Counted from the stretch's first letter, positions 1 through 7,104 are shown. The stretch: 16,262 nt of DNA from Actinomycetota bacterium (GCA_009704605.1 WLDW01000007.1:1-16262); one strand, 5' to 3'. A program made the numbers and translations. The notes: generated from the sequence alone by a model not told the origin.

Positions 1-756
1 ACCACTGCTCTTGGGGCAACGAGGGAGCTCAAGCTGTCATGCGCAGAGGTTCTAAAGCTTCCCAAGCACGCCAACGTGGTTCGGGCAATTGTAGCTAGTG
101 ACTGGGAGTCTCCTTCTGCGGGGACAATGGATCTTCTCCCGGGAAGCCCAAAGGTAGTCGAGTTTGATAGCCCAACTCCGACCAAGAGGGATCTTTGGAG
201 GCTGGAGGAAGCCTTGAGTCGGGTGGAGACGGATTACGATCTTGTGATCGTTGACACTCCCCCGTCATTGAATGGACTAACCCAGCTTGCCTGGACGGCA
301 AGCGACAGGGTTTTGATTGTTGCAGAGCCTTCGATTTTCTCTGTGCTGGCAGCAGACCGAGCAATGCGAGCGATCACAGAAATCAGCAAGCAAACAGCCG
401 GCCGTTTGAAACCGCTTGGTGTTCTAGTCAATCGCTACGTTCCAGCATCTAAGGAGCATCAGTTCCGGCTAGCGGAACTTGAGCAGCTGTTTGGATCAGA
501 TTTACTCTCCGTTGCAATTGAGGAACACTCCGCGGTTCAGCAAGCTCAAGGTGCAGCAAGACCAATTCACAGTTGGCCTGGTGAAGTAGCTGGCAATACC
601 GCTAAGTCTTTCGAGTTAGTTCTAGATCAGATGTTCCAGTCGCACAGAGCAGACAATAATATGAGGTCTTCAAAGCGAAGCGCAAAGGGTCTAAAGGGTG
701 CCAAGATTCGACGCGGAGCTATTCAGACAGTGCTTGATTTGGTAGACGAGCCCTAA
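1..756 (+). CDS. ParA-like partition ATPase, 5' end outside window
   Basis: The reading frame is open from base 1, so the gene starts upstream of the window; the GTG at 76 is only an internal codon. The first residues, TTALGA, resemble the stretch just after the DxDPQ motif of ParA/MinD ATPases, so about 40-50 N-terminal residues including the Walker A loop are missing. Walker B is clear (YDLVIVDTPPSLNGL, ending near in-window residue 92). Further ParA-type segments follow, such as the pair VLIVAEPS and GVLVNRY, and the late QGAARPIHSWPGE block that I recall from ParA-family proteins of Microbacteriaceae. The last roughly 35 residues are rich in Lys and Arg and could contact DNA or membrane. 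It is a second ParA paralogue, distinct from the one beside scpA, with no parB visible here. It ends in a tail-to-tail overlap with the MerR gene on the other strand. The family call is firm; the cargo is unknown. Confidence 0.88.
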   Translation, partial: TTALGATRELKLSCAEVLKLPKHANVVRAIVASDWESPSAGTMDLLPGSPKVVEFDSPTPTKRDLWRLEEALSRVETDYDLVIVDTPPSLNGLTQLAWTASDRVLIVAEPSIFSVLAADRAMRAITEISKQTAGRLKPLGVLVNRYVPASKEHQFRLAELEQLFGSDLLSVAIEEHSAVQQAQGAARPIHSWPGEVAGNTAKSFELVLDQMFQSHRADNNMRSSKRSAKGLKGAKIRRGAIQTVLDLVDEP

Positions 757-1286
757 ACAGCTTTTCTGTTGGCTCTTCTGGAAGCTAGCTCGTCCATGTC
801 ATCTAGGTGCAAGCTCTGAATGTTAACAAGCGATGCCTCTACTTCACGAAGCACTCTTCCAACAGCAATCCCAAATACACCCTGTCCACGGCCAAGCAGG
901 TCAATAACCTCATCCTGTGAGGTGCAAAGGTACACTCTGGCTCCATCGCTCATCAAGGTGATGCGAGCTAGGTCATTCATACCCTCAGAACGTAACTGAT
1001 CAACAGCAATTCGAATCTGCTGCAGCGATACTCCAGTGTCGAGAAGTCTCTTCACAAGTTTTAGAACCAGAATGTCGCGGAACGCATAAAGTCTTTGTGA
1101 ACCGGAACCGGTTGCCGAGCGAACCGAAGGCTGCACAAGTGCGGTTCTGTCCCAGTAGTCCAACTGGCGGTAGCTAATGCCGCTTGCCGAAGCCGCCGCA
1201 GTTCCGCGGTAGCCAACTTTTGGGTCCTGCGAAATCATGCCGTCGGTAAATAACATGTCGTTATCGAAACCGTCGTTTTGAGACAT
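753..1286 (-). CDS. MerR-family regulator, Rv1830/McdR type
   Basis: A 177-residue MerR-family DNA-binding protein. After a roughly 24-residue acidic, poorly conserved N terminus, the winged helix-turn-helix runs from about residue 25 to 95: GYRGTAAASASGISYRQLDY, then a wing containing SGSQRLYAFRDILVLK, then DTGVSLQQIRIAV. The C-terminal part (ITLMSDGARVYLCTSQDEV and GRGQGVFGIAVGRVLREVE) is typical of the actinobacterial group that includes M. tuberculosis Rv1830 (McdR), linked to control of cell division genes. No metal-binding cysteine cluster is evident, so this is not a mercury or copper sensor. The ATG at 1286 is preceded by AAAGG about 8 nt upstream. It follows the FtsR gene after 107 nt, so it may have its own promoter there. 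Its TAG stop overlaps the TAA of the convergent ParA-like gene. The target genes are inference. Confidence 0.85.
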   Translation of the reverse strand: MSQNDGFDNDMLFTDGMISQDPKVGYRGTAAASASGISYRQLDYWDRTALVQPSVRSATGSGSQRLYAFRDILVLKLVKRLLDTGVSLQQIRIAVDQLRSEGMNDLARITLMSDGARVYLCTSQDEVIDLLGRGQGVFGIAVGRVLREVEASLVNIQSLHLDDMDELASRRANRKAV

Positions 1287-1393
1287 CGCCTAACCTTTCT
1301 GTAATGGTTGAACGTTCCAATTCTCCCGCACTAGTGCCAGCAAGGCCAGTTAATCGGTAAGGGCGGCGTGTCGAGCGCCAAATTAAGGGGTTT
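1287..1393 (-). promoter_or_regulatory. Intergenic region with two short palindromes, possible operator
   Basis: This 107-nt gap is the longest non-coding stretch in the window. It holds a perfect 10-bp palindrome GCACTAGTGC at 1328-1337 and an 8-bp palindrome GAACGTTC at 1310-1317, the latter inside a wider imperfect dyad (TTGAACGTTCCAA, 1308-1320). Both lie upstream of the MerR gene that starts at 1286. MerR-type regulators bind dyads near their promoters, so autoregulation or cross-regulation by FtsR is possible. I could not identify a convincing -35/-10 pair, so the promoter itself is unproven. The four-base separation of half-sites needed for an actinobacterial SOS (LexA) box is absent. 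I see no terminator for ftsR. Confidence 0.35.
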
Positions 1394-2095
1394 TTACTTG
1401 TCGATCTTAGAGATAACGGACTTGATTAGCTCGGACCGGATGGTTGCGAACTGGTTCTCAATTTCCTGGGCGTAGTGGGTAGCTCGGGACTTACTAGCCG
1501 CCTCGTTCTTGGAAAGTACCGGTGCAACAACCCCCTCGATGATTCCAATCTCGCGATCAGCCGAAGCCTTTAATCCTCTCAAATGTCTGGGGGAAATACC
1601 GAAGCGCTGCAGGTGAACAATCGCTCGGGCGATTTCAAGATCTGAACTTTCAAAAGGCTCTTTGTTAATCAGCATGAGAGTCTGTGCATCTTGCAGTAAA
1701 CCTGAACTGATTCCAGTCTCGCTCATAAGGGCGACCTTGGTGAGTTTGATTGGATTCTTTGGTTGAAGTTTTGCAACCGATGCCTGAACCTGAGGAAGGT
1801 TTGGGGTCTTACCTGAATCAAGCTGCTCTAGGTAGTCGCGAATAACTCTAAGTGGAAGATACTGATCTCTTTGCAGCTCAAGAATTACTCTGGTGCGCTG
1901 AACATCTTGTTCTGAAAACTTACGGTAGCCAGCAGGTGTGCGCTGCGGTTCGATCAGACCCTGTTCTTCAAGAAATCTCAACTTGGAAGGAGAAAGATCT
2001 GGAAATTCTCTATTCAAAATTGCAAGCACCTGACCGATTGTGAGCAATCTTCCAGAGGAAGATATTGGCCTCACATTGGATTGGGCTTGAGCCAT
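1394..2095 (-). CDS. ftsR: MerR-family cell-division regulator FtsR
   Basis: A 233-residue MerR-family regulator. The DNA-binding domain lies at about residues 15-90 (LLTIGQVLAILNREFPDLSP, then SKLRFLEEQGLIEPQRTPAG, then YRKFSEQDVQRTR and LPLRVIRDYLEQLD). A linker follows, then a helical C-terminal domain of roughly 110 residues. This architecture and its place directly after the FHA gene match Corynebacterium glutamicum FtsR, an activator of ftsZ, and M. tuberculosis Rv1828, both next to odhI/garA. The ATG shares one base with the TAA of the FHA gene (TAATG), and AGGA lies about 10 nt upstream inside that gene, indicating translational coupling. No conserved metal-binding cysteines are seen. 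Orthology is well supported by sequence and synteny; control of ftsZ in this organism is inferred. Confidence 0.87.
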   Translation of the reverse strand: MAQAQSNVRPISSSGRLLTIGQVLAILNREFPDLSPSKLRFLEEQGLIEPQRTPAGYRKFSEQDVQRTRVILELQRDQYLPLRVIRDYLEQLDSGKTPNLPQVQASVAKLQPKNPIKLTKVALMSETGISSGLLQDAQTLMLINKEPFESSDLEIARAIVHLQRFGISPRHLRGLKASADREIGIIEGVVAPVLSKNEAASKSRATHYAQEIENQFATIRSELIKSVISKIDK

Positions 2096-2523
2096 TAGAT
2101 GTTTCCTACTGCTTTCGATGGGAAGAACGTGAAGCGGAATTTGCCGATTTGAATTTCAGCACCTTCTTCCAGAAGGGCGCTTTCAATTCGAACCCCATCG
2201 TAGTAGATGCCGTTTAGCGATGCCAAATCCTGAACTTGGAAGGAATTGCCATGACGACGGAACTCTGCGTGGCGTCTTGAGACCGTGACATCGTCCAAAA
2301 ATATTGCCGATTCTGGGTGTCGGCCCACTGTTGTCACGTCTGCATCAAGCAAGAATCTTGCTCCAGAATTTGGGCCCTGACGAACTACTAGCAAGGCGTT
2401 TCCTCGAGGAAGAGCATCAACGGCTGCCTTGTCCTCGGGATCTAGATCGGGGCTATGGTCGCTGAGCCACTCGGAATTGAACCGAAGGGTCTTCTCGACT
2501 TCATTGCGGTTTTCGTCGTCCAT
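2095..2523 (-). CDS. garA: FHA-domain regulator GarA/OdhI
   Basis: A 142-residue cytosolic regulator. In actinobacteria GarA/OdhI binds and inhibits 2-oxoglutarate dehydrogenase, and GarA also acts on glutamate dehydrogenase; phosphorylation of an N-terminal threonine makes the FHA domain bind its own tail and releases the targets. The FHA domain spans about residues 43-136 with the key residues present: R68 in GRHPES, S82 and H85 in VSRRH, N104-G105 in SLNG. The N-terminal phospho-motif, ETTSVF in GarA, here reads EKTLRF (residues 10-15), so only the second threonine, T12, remains. I chose the ATG at 2523 because a very strong Shine-Dalgarno precedes it and the next upstream candidate (2568) would extend into pgsA. 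It starts 2 nt past the pgsA stop (one base between) and overlaps ftsR by one base. Confidence 0.9.
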   Translation of the reverse strand: MDDENRNEVEKTLRFNSEWLSDHSPDLDPEDKAAVDALPRGNALLVVRQGPNSGARFLLDADVTTVGRHPESAIFLDDVTVSRRHAEFRRHGNSFQVQDLASLNGIYYDGVRIESALLEEGAEIQIGKFRFTFFPSKAVGNI

Positions 2524-2524
2524 T

Positions 2525-3148
2525 TCACCCTCCCCCTTTGTTATCCAATAGATTACTGCTATTTCCATGCTCCTGACGCCACAGCAAAATCAGGTGCCAG
2601 AGGTATACAAATCCAGACCACCAGTAAAGCGCCACCCCCCAAAGAGCAAATGCCCAGGCCAAAGGAAGCAGTATGAACTGTGCCTCAACAAAGATCTTGC
2701 CCATCAATAACAGCGGGAAGGAATACAGCAAAGCAAAAGTGCTTGCCTTACCTAGGTAGTGAACCGGAAGAGTTGAGTATCCAAGGGAAACCAGAGCTGG
2801 TAGTGAGATCAGCATGAGTAAATCCCTGGCGATAACTAGTGCTGCTAGCCACCAAGGAATATGTCCGGTAATCGAGAGCGCCAGCAATGTAGCAAAGATG
2901 TATAACCGATCCGCTACCGGGTCTAAAACCTTACCCAGCTTGGTCATTTGGTTTAGCTTTCGAGCCAGATAGCCATCCAAGAAGTCAGTAATGCCCGCAA
3001 CCATCAGCACAAAAATCGCTGACAGAAACATCTCATTCAAAAGCAGCCACAAAAATACTGGAACTAGCGCTATTCGCAGAAAGCTAAGCAGGTTCGGAAT
3101 GTTCAGAACCTCACCATTGAGGAAGCCTTGTTTCCGAGCTTGGGACAT
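2525..3148 (-). CDS. CDP-alcohol phosphatidyltransferase (PgsA or eukaryotic-type cardiolipin synthase)
   Basis: A 207-residue integral membrane enzyme that transfers a phosphatidyl group from CDP-diacylglycerol to an alcohol, forming anionic phospholipid. The full family signature DxxDGxxAR(x8)GxxxDxxxD is present, with D55, D58, G59, R63, G72, D76 and D80, all four metal-binding aspartates intact. Several hydrophobic segments surround it, about residues 17-52, 82-130, 138-155 and 158-188. Two substrates fit: glycerol-3-phosphate (PgsA) or phosphatidylglycerol (cardiolipin synthase). The neighbourhood with GarA and MerR genes matches M. tuberculosis Rv1822-Rv1828 (annotated pgsA2) and Streptomyces SCO1389, shown to be needed for cardiolipin synthesis, so the cardiolipin role is quite possible. 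The ATG has no clear Shine-Dalgarno but lies exactly at the predicted transcription start. First gene of the garA-ftsR unit. Confidence 0.88.
   Translation of the reverse strand: MSQARKQGFLNGEVLNIPNLLSFLRIALVPVFLWLLLNEMFLSAIFVLMVAGITDFLDGYLARKLNQMTKLGKVLDPVADRLYIFATLLALSITGHIPWWLAALVIARDLLMLISLPALVSLGYSTLPVHYLGKASTFALLYSFPLLLMGKIFVEAQFILLPLAWAFALWGVALYWWSGFVYLWHLILLWRQEHGNSSNLLDNKGGG
2528..2536 (-). promoter_or_regulatory. Strong Shine-Dalgarno of garA
   Basis: On the minus strand GGGGGAGGG lies 4 nt before the ATG at 2523, with GGAGG spaced 5 nt. It is encoded by the last codons of the upstream phosphatidyltransferase (Lys-Gly-Gly-Gly), so the protein end of one gene forms the ribosome site of the next. 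It decides the garA start. Confidence 0.8.
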
Positions 3149-3154
3149 AGCTTG

Positions 3155-3182
3155 ATTGTATTGGATTGACTAACTTGCGTAA
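3155..3182 (-). promoter_or_regulatory. Leaderless-type promoter of pgsA-garA-ftsR
   Basis: On the minus strand TACAAT (3155-3160) is followed by six bases and then the ATG at 3148, so a standard start point falls on the A of the ATG. A weak -35 candidate, TTACGC, lies at 3177-3182 with a 16-nt spacer. The inverted repeat AACTT-GCGT-AAGTT (3172-3185) covers the -35 position and could be an operator. The promoter sits between the tRNA 3' end and the gene. The call rests on the good -10 and its spacing. Confidence 0.6.
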
Positions 3183-3196
3183 GTTCCAATATTTCC

Positions 3197-3273
<77 letters not shown>

Positions 3274-3277
3274 CTGC

Positions 3278-3296
3278 TACCGAGGCTCACTCGGTA
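3278..3296 (-). other. Hairpin in the tRNA-Pro 5' leader
   Basis: TACCGAG (3278-3284) and CTCGGTA (3290-3296) form a perfect 7-bp stem with a 5-nt loop. Given the predicted start near 3298, the hairpin would occupy almost the whole leader and end four bases before the mature tRNA. No T-run follows on either strand, so a factor-independent terminator for the upstream operon is less likely. A role in RNase P processing, or weak termination of the membrane-protein transcript, is inference. Confidence 0.5.
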
Positions 3297-3304
3297 ACGA
3301 CCCA

Positions 3305-3310
3305 AGTATA
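3305..3310 (-). promoter_or_regulatory. -10 element for tRNA-Pro
   Basis: TATACT on the minus strand matches the TATAAT consensus at five of six positions. It lies just past the stop codon of the DUF6512-like gene. A start about 7 nt downstream falls on a G near 3298, giving a 25-nt tRNA leader. No good -35 hexamer is seen at 16-18 nt upstream, so the promoter is tentative. Confidence 0.45.
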
Positions 3311-3312
3311 GG

Positions 3313-3888
3313 TCAGGGTCTATTGGAAGATCCTTGATCCAAGTCTGGATGGGCGCGGAGGCCGTAGTCCTTCTTTATTGGATCCAAAAAGACATCTGGC
3401 TCCCTAGGTGGCTGGAAAGTAAACAACAAGAAAGCGACAATCAATCCCAACAAGAACAGGCTAGACATAACTACTGTGCCTGAGGTCGGGGCAAGTTGCC
3501 CAAGCAGCAGAACAAAAATTGACTGGGCAATTGCTATGCAGACAAAGAAGATGCTGATGTCTAGCCAAAGGATGTTGTGCTTGGTAACTGATTTGTAGAG
3601 AAATACCAGCCCCACCATGCTCACCGGAATCGAATACAAGGCAATGGTGGCTGCTGGAACAAAAGAAGCTATCTGGTAACCACCGAGTGAAAAAAGCACA
3701 ATTTGGAGAAGGAAGACTGGCCAAATTGCGATCTTGATGTGTTCCCAATAGCTCTCGTTCACGGCGCTAAAAAAGGCTATAAACCTATTGTGCTTGGTCC
3801 AATCAAAAAGAAAATGAAGCACGCTTCCCAGCAGCCCAAGTGGAACAATCATCCAGAGGGAAAAGGAGATGACACTATCTATGGTCAT
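3313..3888 (-). CDS. DUF6512-like multi-pass membrane protein
   Basis: A 191-residue membrane protein of unknown function. Five hydrophobic segments are visible at about residues 6-28, 52-74, 78-98, 106-130 and 138-158, ending in a roughly 30-residue hydrophilic tail. Two short conserved-looking elements, SAVNESYWEHIK (residues 41-52, in the first loop) and VFLDPIKKDYG (residues 166-176), recall proteins annotated DUF6512, best known to me from Firmicutes; this is from memory and needs a profile search. No signal peptide or known catalytic motif is seen. The ATG at 3888 follows the der stop by 14 nt without a clear Shine-Dalgarno, so it may be read as the last gene of the der operon. I do not recall it in this position in mycobacteria or streptomycetes, and it may be a lineage-specific insertion. 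Confidence 0.75.
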   Translation of the reverse strand: MTIDSVISFSLWMIVPLGLLGSVLHFLFDWTKHNRFIAFFSAVNESYWEHIKIAIWPVFLLQIVLFSLGGYQIASFVPAATIALYSIPVSMVGLVFLYKSVTKHNILWLDISIFFVCIAIAQSIFVLLLGQLAPTSGTVVMSSLFLLGLIVAFLLFTFQPPREPDVFLDPIKKDYGLRAHPDLDQGSSNRP

Positions 3889-3902
3889 TAGAAATCAAGA
3901 AC

Positions 3903-5354
3903 CTAACGCTTGCGTTTTTCTCTGACTCGCATGGAGATCTCAATTGGGGTCCCTTCAAAGCCAAAGCTTTCACGAAGTCTTCTTTGAATGAACCTGCGGT
4001 ATTGCGGGTCCAAAAAGCCAGTTGTGAAAAGGATGAACTTTGGTGGCCTGGTGGAGGCCTGGGTAGCGAACAAGATTCTAGGCTGCTTGCCTCCCCTAAC
4101 CGGATGCGGAAACTCCATTGCTAGCTCTTGTATAAAGGTATTGAGTTTTCCCGTAGGAATTCTTAGGTCCCAGCTGTGTAGGGAGACCTCTAGAGACGGA
4201 ACAAGTTTTTCTAGGTGGCGGCCAGTTAGGGCCGAGATGTTTACCCTTGGAGCCCAGGAAACGTGAGAGAGGTTCTGTTCGATTTCTCGCTCCAGATACT
4301 TCCTTCTCTCATCGTCCATCTGATCCCATTTGTTAAAAGCGAGTACTAGTGCACGTCCTGACTCGAGAGCCAGATCAACAATTCGGATGTCGCCATCGCT
4401 AAGCGGCTCAGTAACATCGAAAAGCACTACCGCCACCTCAGCTCGCTCGAGGGCGGCAGCTGTTCTCAAAGAAGCATAAAAGTCTGCTCCTTGAGCTAGT
4501 TTGATTCTTCTTCTGATACCCGCGGTATCAACAAATCGCCAGGTCTTGCCACCTAGCTCTACTTGCTCATCAATTGGGTCACGGGTGGTTCCAGCTATTT
4601 CGCTAACTACTGCCCGAACCTTGCCCACGGCCTTGTTCAGTAGCGATGACTTGCCAACGTTAGGTCTACCAATCAGGGCGACTCTTCTTGGGCCACCAAA
4701 TTCTTGTTCAGCAACAGCCGAGATTGCCGGAAGCTTTGCCATTGCGGCGTCAAGCAGATCCGCTACCCCACGACCGTGAACAGCTGAAACTGGATGTGGC
4801 TCACCAAGCCCGAGCGACCACAAGGCTGCTGCTTCTGGCTCTTGTCTGGCATCGTCAATCTTGTTCGCTACCAAGATCACTGGCTTGCCAGATGCGCGAA
4901 GCATCTTGACTACCCTTTCGTCGGTAGCGGTAGGGCCGACCATCGCGTCCACCACAAACAAAACGGCATCGGAAAGCTCAACTGCGACCTCGGCCTGGGC
5001 CGCAACAGCAGCATCAATTCCTTTAGGGTTTGGCTCCCAGCCTCCGGTATCAACCAGGGTGAATTTTCTGCCGTTCCATTCGGCTTTGTAAGAAACTCGG
5101 TCACGGGTAACCCCAGGAACATCTTCAACAACGGCTTCACGACGGCCAAGAATTCGATTAACTAGTGCGGATTTACCAACGTTTGGACGACCAACAATTG
5201 CCAGCACCGGAAGAGCTGGAAGGTAACCTTCGAAGCCTTCCTCGGCTAATTCAATTTCTAGAAGAGCTAAGTCTTCTTCATCTAGCTCGTAGTCGCTTAG
5301 CGACCCACGCAGCACGTCGGCGCGTGCTTGCTCGTCGAGCTGATCTTCTTCCAT
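3903..5354 (-). CDS. der: Ribosome-assembly double GTPase Der (EngA)
   Basis: A 483-residue GTPase needed for maturation of the 50S ribosomal subunit. Two tandem GTPase domains are evident. The first has G1 GRPNVGKS at 55-62, DTGG at 102-105 and NKID at 164-167. The second has GRPNVGKS at 229-236, DTAG at 276-279 and NKWD at 341-344. A C-terminal KH-like domain (about 395-480) ends in a basic tail. The first 45 or so residues are an acidic extension absent from the Escherichia coli protein but usual in actinobacteria. The ATG at 5354 has AAGGA about 11 nt upstream and follows cmk after 20 nt. The cmk-der pair is conserved (Rv1712-Rv1713). All core motifs are intact. Confidence 0.97.
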   Translation of the reverse strand: MEEDQLDEQARADVLRGSLSDYELDEEDLALLEIELAEEGFEGYLPALPVLAIVGRPNVGKSALVNRILGRREAVVEDVPGVTRDRVSYKAEWNGRKFTLVDTGGWEPNPKGIDAAVAAQAEVAVELSDAVLFVVDAMVGPTATDERVVKMLRASGKPVILVANKIDDARQEPEAAALWSLGLGEPHPVSAVHGRGVADLLDAAMAKLPAISAVAEQEFGGPRRVALIGRPNVGKSSLLNKAVGKVRAVVSEIAGTTRDPIDEQVELGGKTWRFVDTAGIRRRIKLAQGADFYASLRTAAALERAEVAVVLFDVTEPLSDGDIRIVDLALESGRALVLAFNKWDQMDDERRKYLEREIEQNLSHVSWAPRVNISALTGRHLEKLVPSLEVSLHSWDLRIPTGKLNTFIQELAMEFPHPVRGGKQPRILFATQASTRPPKFILFTTGFLDPQYRRFIQRRLRESFGFEGTPIEISMRVREKRKR

Positions 5355-5374
5355 TTCTTTTTTTCCTTAGCCAG

Positions 5375-6022
5375 TTAGTGGTTGATTAGATCAACCAAGG
5401 CAGTTACCGATTGCTCGAAGTCGAGTTCGGTGGTATCTAGAAGGGTTACCCCAGGTGCTGGGTTCAAAAAGTCAACGACCTTTGAATCCTTCTTGTCTCG
5501 ATCGCTAAGTTGGGCTTCTAAGGAACCGTTTCCCGGCAGATCTAGTGATCTTCTACCAAGTCTAACTTCTTCGCTGGCAGTTAGCAGAACCCTAACTTTG
5601 GCATCAGGCATGACCACCGTGGTGATGTCCCTACCCTCCACGATGATTCCTTCGTTTGGGCAATTAGCAGCCAAGGATCTGGTGATTTGCCTCATAAAGC
5701 TCCGCACTTTTGGCTGAGCGGCAACTTTACTGACATTGAGCTCAACTTCTTGGCTACGAATAGCATCGGTAAGGTCTTTATCCCCAACCTTGACCCAATA
5801 GTTATCTGGCTCTGTTGAGATCGAATAATCAAACAAGACAACCAGGTCTTGCTCGCCAACGGTTGCAAGATCAATCCCTGCATCTAGTGCGGTCTTGGTT
5901 AGTGCTCGGTATCCAGCCCCGGTATCTAGATATCCAAAACCAAGCTGCCTGGCAGCTTGCTTTGAAACACTTGATTTCCCAGATCCCGCTGGTCCATCAA
6001 CTGCCACTATGGTCTTGCTCAT
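5375..6022 (-). CDS. cmk: Cytidylate kinase
   Basis: A 215-residue CMP/dCMP kinase that phosphorylates CMP to CDP with ATP, upstream of dCTP and CTP synthesis. The P-loop GPAGSGKS is at residues 10-17. LDTGAGYR (32-39) and EGRDITTVVMPDA are the nucleotide-binding and core motifs of the family. I chose the ATG at 6022 because it forms a 4-nt ATGA overlap with the tyrA stop and has GGAAG about 9 nt upstream. A TTG five codons earlier (6037) would deepen the overlap and has no support. It stands between tyrA and der, the usual actinobacterial order, and is probably translated by coupling with tyrA. Confidence 0.95.
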   Translation of the reverse strand: MSKTIVAVDGPAGSGKSSVSKQAARQLGFGYLDTGAGYRALTKTALDAGIDLATVGEQDLVVLFDYSISTEPDNYWVKVGDKDLTDAIRSQEVELNVSKVAAQPKVRSFMRQITRSLAANCPNEGIIVEGRDITTVVMPDAKVRVLLTASEEVRLGRRSLDLPGNGSLEAQLSDRDKKDSKVVDFLNPAPGVTLLDTTELDFEQSVTALVDLINH

Positions 6023-7104
6023 CCGACAATCTTCCAACCGCGGCCGGTCAGAGCTGAAACAAGCTCAGCTTCCGAACTTGGCAGAACGTAAAGCTCTGGG
6101 AGCCCAACCTGTGCTCCGGTTGCGTGCTCCAAGGTTAGGTCTTCTAGGTTGATTCCGATCTGGCCGATCTCAGTAAGTAGCCTTGCAAGCTCGCCAGGCT
6201 TATCGTCAATCATGACCGTGACCTTGGCGTACCTTGTTGCACTAGAGCCGTGCTTACCTGGAATTTTGGCAACGCCTAGATTTCCAGATTCCAGCAGCTT
6301 TCCGATGCTCGTTAGCGAACCCGGCTTTGATGTGTCTTGCAATGCTTCGAGAATCTGGTCCAGGTCATTTCTCACATTTCTCAAAACATCGGACACCTGC
6401 TGACTGTTCGCCGAAAGAATTTGCATCCAAAGCTTAGGATCAGATGCGGCAATCCGGGTGGTGTCTCGAAGGCCCTGGCCAGCAAGTGAAACATCGGAAC
6501 TATCAGCCGAAGCAAGCCTTGCGGCAAGTAGCGAAGAAACAATTTGCGGAGCGTGGGAAACTAGGGCGACCGCTCTATCGTGTTCGATAGGGTCCATAGA
6601 AACTAATGATGCTCCAAGATCAAAAGCTAACGATTCAACCAACAGTATTGATTCTTTGGAAGATTGCATATTCGGTGTCATGACCCAGGGTCTGCCAATA
6701 AACAAATCACTACGGCCTGCAAGAGCTCCGGTTTGCTCGCGACCTGCCATCGGGTGTGATCCCACGTATTTTGCAAGCTCTATTCCCTGCTGATGCAGCG
6801 CGGTCAATACTGTTCCCTTAACGCTTGCAACATCAGTAACTGTTGCGTCTGGATGAGCCTTAAGCTCTGCTGCAATAACCTGAGCTGTTACATCAGGTGG
6901 TGTGCAGACAATAACTAGTTCTGGCTCTGTGCCTATTTGGAATTTGCTGCCCGCGCCAAAATCAATTGCGAGGTTCAATACCGCTGGCGAGGAGTCTTCG
7001 AGCAAGACTTCAAGGCCCTTACTTTTTAGAGCTAGGCCAATAGATGTTCCAATAAGTCCGGTGCCAACAATCTTGATTGGCCCGGTTAGTCTCGAGTCTT
7101 TCAC
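6019..7104 (-). CDS. tyrA: Prephenate dehydrogenase with ACT domain
   Basis: A 361-residue enzyme of tyrosine synthesis that oxidatively decarboxylates prephenate to 4-hydroxyphenylpyruvate. The Rossmann dinucleotide site GTGLIGTS is at residues 14-21, and acidic residues at the end of the second strand (E36/D37) favour NAD over NADP. SHPMAG (116-121) is the hallmark active-site segment. From about residue 290 a C-terminal ACT domain (VMIDDKPGELARLLTEIGQ) suggests feedback regulation by an aromatic amino acid. The GTG start at 7104 overlaps the aroH stop by 4 nt (GTGA), and the stop overlaps the cmk start by 4 nt, so the three are probably translationally coupled. Chorismate mutase upstream supplies its substrate. 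Confidence 0.94.
   Translation of the reverse strand: MKDSRLTGPIKIVGTGLIGTSIGLALKSKGLEVLLEDSSPAVLNLAIDFGAGSKFQIGTEPELVIVCTPPDVTAQVIAAELKAHPDATVTDVASVKGTVLTALHQQGIELAKYVGSHPMAGREQTGALAGRSDLFIGRPWVMTPNMQSSKESILLVESLAFDLGASLVSMDPIEHDRAVALVSHAPQIVSSLLAARLASADSSDVSLAGQGLRDTTRIAASDPKLWMQILSANSQQVSDVLRNVRNDLDQILEALQDTSKPGSLTSIGKLLESGNLGVAKIPGKHGSSATRYAKVTVMIDDKPGELARLLTEIGQIGINLEDLTLEHATGAQVGLPELYVLPSSEAELVSALTGRGWKIVG

Noticed and set aside
1310..1317. GAACGTTC as a LexA/SOS box
   Set aside because: The half-sites are not separated by four bases as in the actinobacterial LexA box.
1361..1380. GGCG/CGCC repeat after ftsR as a terminator
   Set aside because: The stem is only 4 bp and no T-run follows on the transcribed strand.
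2524..2568. Longer GarA start at 2568
   Set aside because: It would lie in the pgsA coding region; the ATG at 2523 has an excellent Shine-Dalgarno and gives the usual N terminus.
6023..6037. TTG start for cmk five codons upstream
   Set aside because: The ATG at 6022 has a Shine-Dalgarno and forms the common ATGA overlap with tyrA.
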